Assembly (NCBI GenBank): GCA_964455685.1
Contig: CAYVZE010000039.1
Coordinates: 1 to 25,354, forward strand
DNA from: ZC4RG30 sp964455685
GTDB taxonomy: Bacteria > Pseudomonadota > Gammaproteobacteria > Steroidobacterales > Steroidobacteraceae
Reading direction: 5' to 3'
DNA length: 25,354 bases
The position numbers and the translations under genes were made by a program. The notes below the pieces were generated by a model. The model saw nothing but the letters and a program-made list of their open reading frames with translations, was not told the DNA's origin and ran no database searches. This document shows positions 21,738-25,354 of the stretch, piece after piece. Positions within the stretch are counted from its first letter, which is position 1. Each line of letters opens with the position of its first letter.

Positions 21738-22558
21738 GCGACTTTCTCGCCACCATGGCTGCCAGCAGCCGCGACCGCGTGGCGGAAGCGCGCCGCGGCG
21801 TGTCCGACGCGGAGATCTGGCGCCTGGCCGAGAGCACGCCGGAGCCACCGGTGCTGAAGCTCTCGCCGCAGGGCTTCGACGTGATCGCCGAGGTGAAGCT
21901 GCGCTCGCCTGCGGTGGGACAGCTCGCCGGCGGCGAGGTCGATGTATCCGCGCGCGTGATCTCCTACGCGCGCGCCGGTGCGGCGGCCGTGTCCGTGCTG
22001 ACCGAGCCGGACCGCTTCGAGGGGTCGCTGGATCACCTGGCGCTGGCCGCGCGCGCGCTGCTGCGCACCGGAGTGCCGGCCATGCGCAAGGACTTCCTGG
22101 TCGATCCCTACCAGGTGGCCGAGGCGCGGCTGGCCGGAGCCGGCGGCATCCTCATCATCGTGCGCATGCTCTCGCGCGCCGAGCTGGATGCACTGGTCGA
22201 GGCGGCCGCGCGCCTGAAGCTGTTCGTGCTGATCGAGGCCTTCGACGAGGCCGACATCGACGTGGCCGCCGACCTGGTGGCCAGGCATGGCTCGCGCGGC
22301 ATCCCCCTGCTGGTGGGCATCAACAGCCGCGACCTGGTGACGCTGAAGGTGGTGCCGGGCCGGCTCGAGGAGCTTGCGCCGCGCCTGCCGACCCAGGTGC
22401 CGCGCGTGGCCGAAAGCGGCCTCGGCAGCGCCGAGGATGCCGCGCGCCTGGCGCGGGCCGGCTACGGGATGGCGCTGGTGGGCAGCGCGCTGATGACGGC
22501 GGAAGATCCCGCCGCGCTGCTTGCCGCGATGATCGCTGCGGGCCGGGGGGCGCGCTGA
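21734..22558 (+). CDS. trpC: Indole-3-glycerol phosphate synthase
   Basis: A 274-residue TIM barrel that closes the pyrrole ring of the indole. The catalytic ExKxxSP motif is present (IAEVKLRSP, Lys55). Further blocks are AAAVSVLTEPDRFEGSLDHL, VPAMRKDFLVDPYQVAEARLAGAGGILIIVRML (second active-site Lys), LFVLIEAFDEADID, LVGINSRDLVTLKV and VPRVAESGLGSAEDAARLARAGYGMALVGSALM. It is more divergent than usual: the common INNRNL motif reads INSRDL and the SPSKG loop reads SPAVG. It stands alone, not fused to TrpF, but overlaps it as TGATG. Confidence 0.93.
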   Translation: MSDFLATMAASSRDRVAEARRGVSDAEIWRLAESTPEPPVLKLSPQGFDVIAEVKLRSPAVGQLAGGEVDVSARVISYARAGAAAVSVLTEPDRFEGSLDHLALAARALLRTGVPAMRKDFLVDPYQVAEARLAGAGGILIIVRMLSRAELDALVEAAARLKLFVLIEAFDEADIDVAADLVARHGSRGIPLLVGINSRDLVTLKVVPGRLEELAPRLPTQVPRVAESGLGSAEDAARLARAGYGMALVGSALMTAEDPAALLAAMIAAGRGAR

Positions 22559-23178
22559 TGGGCTTCGTGAAGATCTGCGGCATGACCGACACGCGCGCCG
22601 TGACCGCGGCGCTGGATGCCGGCGCCGATGCCATCGGATTCGTGTTCGCGCCCTCGGTGCGGCGCGTCACGCCGCAGCAGGCCGCCGAGCTGGCGAGGCC
22701 CGCGCGTGGCCGCACGCTGTGCGTGGCCGTCACCCAGCATCCTTCTTCAGAATTGCTGGAGGCGGTGCTGGAAGTGTTCCGCCCGGACGTGCTGCAGACC
22801 GACCTGCGCGACTTCGCGCGTATCGAGCTGCCGCCCGGCGTGATCGGCTGGCCGGTGCTGCGCGGGGCGCCCGATGCCGAGGCGGCGGGCAGCCTGCCGG
22901 CCGGCCAGCGGGTGCTGTTCGAAGGCCCGCGCAGCGGCACCGGGCAGGTGGCCGACTGGAGCACCGCCCGCGACCTGGCCGGGCGCCGCGAGGTGATCCT
23001 TGCTGGCGGCCTGGGGCCGGACAACGTGGCCGGCGCCATCGCGGCCGTGAATCCCTTCGGCGTCGACGTCTCCAGTGGCGTGGAGTCCTCGCCGGGCCGC
23101 AAGAGCCCTGACCTGATCGAGTCGTTCGTGAGCCGCGCGCGCGAGGCCTTCGCCCGCGCGGGCAATGGAGAGAAATGA
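22558..23178 (+). CDS. trpF: Phosphoribosylanthranilate isomerase, divergent active site
   Basis: A 206-residue TIM barrel that converts PRA to CdRP. N-terminal VKICGMTDTRAVTAALDAGADAIGFVF carries the catalytic Cys7, and the C-terminal phosphate site VILAGGLGPDNVAGAIAAVNPFGVDVSSGVESSPGRKSPDLI is intact. Two places are unusual. The usual LLD, whose Asp is the second acid/base catalyst, reads LFE here (Glu122 in VLFEGPRSGTGQVADW), with a shortened loop before SGTG. The QLHGxE motif reads LQTDLRD. The position in the operon makes the function very likely, but activity with Glu at this place should not be assumed. ATG 22558 overlaps trpC. Confidence 0.9.
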   Translation: MGFVKICGMTDTRAVTAALDAGADAIGFVFAPSVRRVTPQQAAELARPARGRTLCVAVTQHPSSELLEAVLEVFRPDVLQTDLRDFARIELPPGVIGWPVLRGAPDAEAAGSLPAGQRVLFEGPRSGTGQVADWSTARDLAGRREVILAGGLGPDNVAGAIAAVNPFGVDVSSGVESSPGRKSPDLIESFVSRAREAFARAGNGEK

Positions 23179-24434
23179 TGTCTGCATCCTCCCCCCCGAT
23201 GGACGAGGCCACGCGCAAGCGCCTGCTCGCCGAGCTGCTGGCCGGCAAGCTGCCCACGCCCGATGGCCGCTTCGGTCCCTATGGCGGGCGCTACATCCCC
23301 GAGACGCTGGTGCCGGCCTTCGACCGGCTCACCCAGGCCGTGTACGAGATCCTGCCGTCGAAGGACTTCCGCGACGAGCTTGCGGCCGAGCTGCGCGACT
23401 GGGTGGGACGTCCCACCGCGCTCTCGCCGATGCCGGCGCTGAGCCGCCGCTGGGGTGCGGAGATCTGGCTCAAGCGCGAGGACCTCGCGCACACCGGTGC
23501 GCACAAGATCAACAACGCGCTGGGCCAGGCGCTGCTGGCCAGGCGCATGGGTGCAAAGCGAGTGGTGGCCGAGACCGGCGCCGGCCAGCATGGCGTGGCC
23601 ACTGCCGCCGCCTGCGCGCGCGTGGGCCTGCCCTGCACCGTGTACATGGGCGAGGTCGACATGGCCCGCCAGGCGCCCAACGTCGGCCGCATGCGGCTGA
23701 TGGGCGCCACCGTGGTGCCCGTGACCAGCGGCGAGCGCACCCTGCGCGCCGCCATCGACGAGGCCTTCCGGGACTGGGTGACCGACCCGGAGAGCACCTT
23801 CTACTGCCTGGGTTCGGCGCTGGGCCCGCATCCATACCCGTACCTGGTGCGCGAGCTGCAGGCGGTGATCGGCCGCGAGGCGCGCGCGCAGTTCCAGCAG
23901 CGCACCGGCGGCCTGCCCGATGTGCTGGTGGCCTGCGTGGGCGGCGGCTCCAACGCCATCGGCCTGTTCCATGCCTTCCTCGGCGATGCGTCGGTGAAGA
24001 TCTATGGCGTGGAGGCCGGCGGGCGCGGCCCGGGGCTCGGCGACAACGCCGCGCGCATGGCCAGCGGCCGTCCCGGCGTGCTGCACGGCACGTACTCGAT
24101 GCTGCTGCAGGACGAGCACGGCCAGGTGCTGGAGACGCATTCCATCTCCGCCGGCCTGGACTACTCCGGCGTAGGCCCCGAACACGCGCTGCTGCGCGAC
24201 CTGGGCCGCGCCGAGTACATGATGGCGCTGGACCAGGACGCGCTCGACTGCGTGAAGGAGTGCAGCACCTACGAAGGCGTGCTGCCCGCGCTGGAGAGTG
24301 CGCATGCGCTGTGGGGCGCGCGCGAGCTGGCGAAGCGCTATCCCGGCAAGCGCATCCTGGTCGGCCTGTCCGGCCGTGGTGACAAGGACATGCCCACCCT
24401 GCAGACCACCCTGCTGGCGGGAGGTGCGCAGTGA
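23175..24434 (+). CDS. trpB: Tryptophan synthase beta chain
   Basis: A 419-residue PLP enzyme condensing indole with serine. The PLP lysine is Lys111 in HTGAHKINNALGQA. The substrate loop VAETGAGQHGVATA (131-144) and phosphate-binding GGGSNAIG (256-263) are intact, as are GRFGPYGGRYIPETL and HSISAGLDYSGVGPEHA. This is the TrpB1 type that pairs with TrpA. Two adjacent ATGs (23175 and 23178) are possible: the first overlaps the trpF stop as ATGA, the second has the better 7-nt spacing from GGAG at 23167. Its stop overlaps trpA. Confidence 0.97.
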   Translation: MMSASSPPMDEATRKRLLAELLAGKLPTPDGRFGPYGGRYIPETLVPAFDRLTQAVYEILPSKDFRDELAAELRDWVGRPTALSPMPALSRRWGAEIWLKREDLAHTGAHKINNALGQALLARRMGAKRVVAETGAGQHGVATAAACARVGLPCTVYMGEVDMARQAPNVGRMRLMGATVVPVTSGERTLRAAIDEAFRDWVTDPESTFYCLGSALGPHPYPYLVRELQAVIGREARAQFQQRTGGLPDVLVACVGGGSNAIGLFHAFLGDASVKIYGVEAGGRGPGLGDNAARMASGRPGVLHGTYSMLLQDEHGQVLETHSISAGLDYSGVGPEHALLRDLGRAEYMMALDQDALDCVKECSTYEGVLPALESAHALWGARELAKRYPGKRILVGLSGRGDKDMPTLQTTLLAGGAQ

Positions 24435-25225
24435 GCAAGCTGACTGCTGCCCAGCGGCTGGCCGAGCGAATCCGCGCCGTGCGCCGCGAGCGCGTGGCCG
24501 TGGTGGCCTTCATCACCGCGGGTTTCCCGAAGAAGGACAACTTCGCGAAGGACCTGCTGGAGATCGCCTCCGAGACCGATGTGGTCGAGATCGGCGTACC
24601 GTTCACCGATCCCATGGCCGACGGCGTGACCATCCAGCGCTCCAGCTTCGAGGCACTGTCGCAGGGCGTGACGCTGCCGTGGATCCTCGGGCAGTTGAAG
24701 CAGCTGCCGGAGAAGCCCAAGGCCGAGCTGGTGTTCATGGGTTACTTCAACCCCATGCTGGCCTATGGCCTGGAGCGGCTGGCGAAGGATGCCGCCGAGG
24801 CGGGCATCTGCGGGTTCATCGTGCCCGACCTGCCCATCGAGGAGAGCGCGGCGTTCGAGCAGGCGCTGGGTCGCGAGGGGCTGGCCATGATCCGCATGGT
24901 CACGCCGGTGACGCCGGCCAGGCGCCTGGAGGAGCTGTGCCGCAGCGCCCAGGGGTTCGTGTATGCCGTGTCGATGACCGGCACCACCGGCCGCAACATC
25001 GGCAGCGCCGGCAGTGTGCCGAAGGAAACCTGCGATTACCTCGACCGGGTGCGCCAGCTGGCCCCCGTGCCGGTGTGCGCCGGCTTCGGCATCCGCGAGG
25101 CCGCGCAGGTGAAGGCGCTGGCGCCGCACGTGGATGGCGTGGTGGTGGGCTCTGCGATTATCGAAGCGATGGAGAAGGGGGAGTCCACGGCCGGACTGCT
25201 GCGCCGCCTGCGCGGCGACGCCTGA
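24431..25225 (+). CDS. trpA: Tryptophan synthase alpha chain
   Basis: A 264-residue TIM barrel splitting indole-3-glycerol phosphate to indole. The catalytic pair is visible as Glu53 and Asp64 in VVEIGVPFTDPMADGVTIQ, matching Glu49 and Asp60 of E. coli in spacing. Other blocks are VAFITAGFP, LVFMGYFNPMLAYGLERL, GFIVPDLPIEES, VYAVSMTGTTG and PVCAGFGIREAAQVKAL with GSAIIE. It starts at GTG 24431, overlapping the trpB stop (GTGA) with GGGAGG 5 nt upstream, and is the last trp gene. No clear terminator follows. Confidence 0.97.
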   Translation: MSKLTAAQRLAERIRAVRRERVAVVAFITAGFPKKDNFAKDLLEIASETDVVEIGVPFTDPMADGVTIQRSSFEALSQGVTLPWILGQLKQLPEKPKAELVFMGYFNPMLAYGLERLAKDAAEAGICGFIVPDLPIEESAAFEQALGREGLAMIRMVTPVTPARRLEELCRSAQGFVYAVSMTGTTGRNIGSAGSVPKETCDYLDRVRQLAPVPVCAGFGIREAAQVKALAPHVDGVVVGSAIIEAMEKGESTAGLLRRLRGDA

Positions 25226-25232
25226 GCGTCGT

Positions 25233-25238
25233 CATAAT
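25233..25238 (+). promoter_or_regulatory. Candidate -10 box for the MFS transporter gene
   Basis: CATAAT (5 of 6 to TATAAT) in the 19-nt gap after trpA ends 6 nt before the GTG start at 25245, with no Shine-Dalgarno between. This is the same spacing seen at trpL and at the channel gene. No -35 hexamer is recognisable, so this is tentative. Confidence 0.4.
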
Positions 25239-25244
25239 TCGCTG

Positions 25245-25354
25245 GTGAAGATCAAGGTCGCAAACTCCCGCGGCGCACCGACGCTGGCCATCACCTTGTT
25301 GCTGGCCAGCCTGTCGATGATCAGCCCGCTGTCCATCGACACCTTCCTGCCGTC
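25245..25354 (+). CDS. Bcr/CflA-type MFS drug transporter, N-terminal fragment
   Basis: The window ends 36 codons into this gene. The visible part reads (V/M)KIKVANSRGAPTLAITLL, then LASLSMISPLSIDTFLPS. A first transmembrane helix with SxxxPxSIDTFLP is the signature of the Bcr/CflA (bicyclomycin/chloramphenicol-type) drug-proton antiporters in the 12-TM major facilitator group. GTG 25245 is the only plausible start: upstream codons in frame contain no ATG, GTG or TTG. It lies 19 nt after trpA but is probably a separate unit. Confidence 0.8.
   Translation, partial: MKIKVANSRGAPTLAITLLLASLSMISPLSIDTFLP

Noticed and set aside
25202..25217. CGCCGC-CTGC-GCGGCG hairpin at the end of trpA
   Set aside because: It lies within trpA coding sequence, is only 6 bp long and has no T-run, so it is not a convincing operon terminator.

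Overview
This 25 kb window is a high-GC, gene-dense bacterial chromosome segment with almost no spacer DNA. The gene families (tripartite RND efflux, YajQ, a YbdG/MscM-type channel, heterotetrameric sarcosine-oxidase-like genes, a Bcr/CflA-type transporter) suggest a proteobacterium, more likely gamma or beta than alpha. The genus cannot be fixed from the sequence. Several genes have a TAnAAT-like -10 box only 6-10 nt before the start codon, which points to frequent leaderless or near-leaderless mRNAs.

Layout. (1) Minus strand, 1-3253: a self-regulated efflux operon in the order tetR, outer-membrane factor, membrane-fusion lipoprotein, RND pump (cut by the window edge). Every junction is a 4-nt start/stop overlap, and a perfect 11-bp inverted repeat lies over the promoter. 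(2) Minus strand, 3335-7054: a YdjA-like nitroreductase, yajQ, and a large HerA/VirB4-like ATPase whose stop codon overlaps the yajQ start. (3) Plus strand, 7130-8452: a YbdG-type mechanosensitive channel. (4) Minus strand, 8532-17793: a compact eight-gene operon, mgdABCD-gmaS-mgsABC, encoding the whole N-methylglutamate route for methylamine oxidation. An XRE-cupin regulator diverges from it at 17845-18459. (5) Plus strand, 18456-25225: a complete trp operon, trpL-E-G-D-C-F-B-A, with a classical attenuator. (6) Plus strand, 25245 to the edge: the start of a Bcr/CflA-type MFS drug transporter.

How the parts work together. GmaS joins methylamine to glutamate, MgsABC converts the gamma-glutamylmethylamide to N-methylglutamate, and MgdABCD oxidises that to glutamate plus a C1 unit, releasing usable nitrogen and possibly energy. 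The trp operon turns chorismate into tryptophan. Its leader encodes a 16-residue peptide with three consecutive Trp codons and a terminator/antiterminator pair.

Most notable points: the trp leader looks leaderless; trpE has no ATG, GTG or TTG start that keeps its conserved N-terminus and appears to start at CTG behind a good Shine-Dalgarno site; TrpF has Glu where the family has its catalytic Asp; MgdB lacks two of the zinc cysteines of the SoxD family. I found no CRISPR array, insertion sequence, tRNA or rRNA, and no clearly new type of system.
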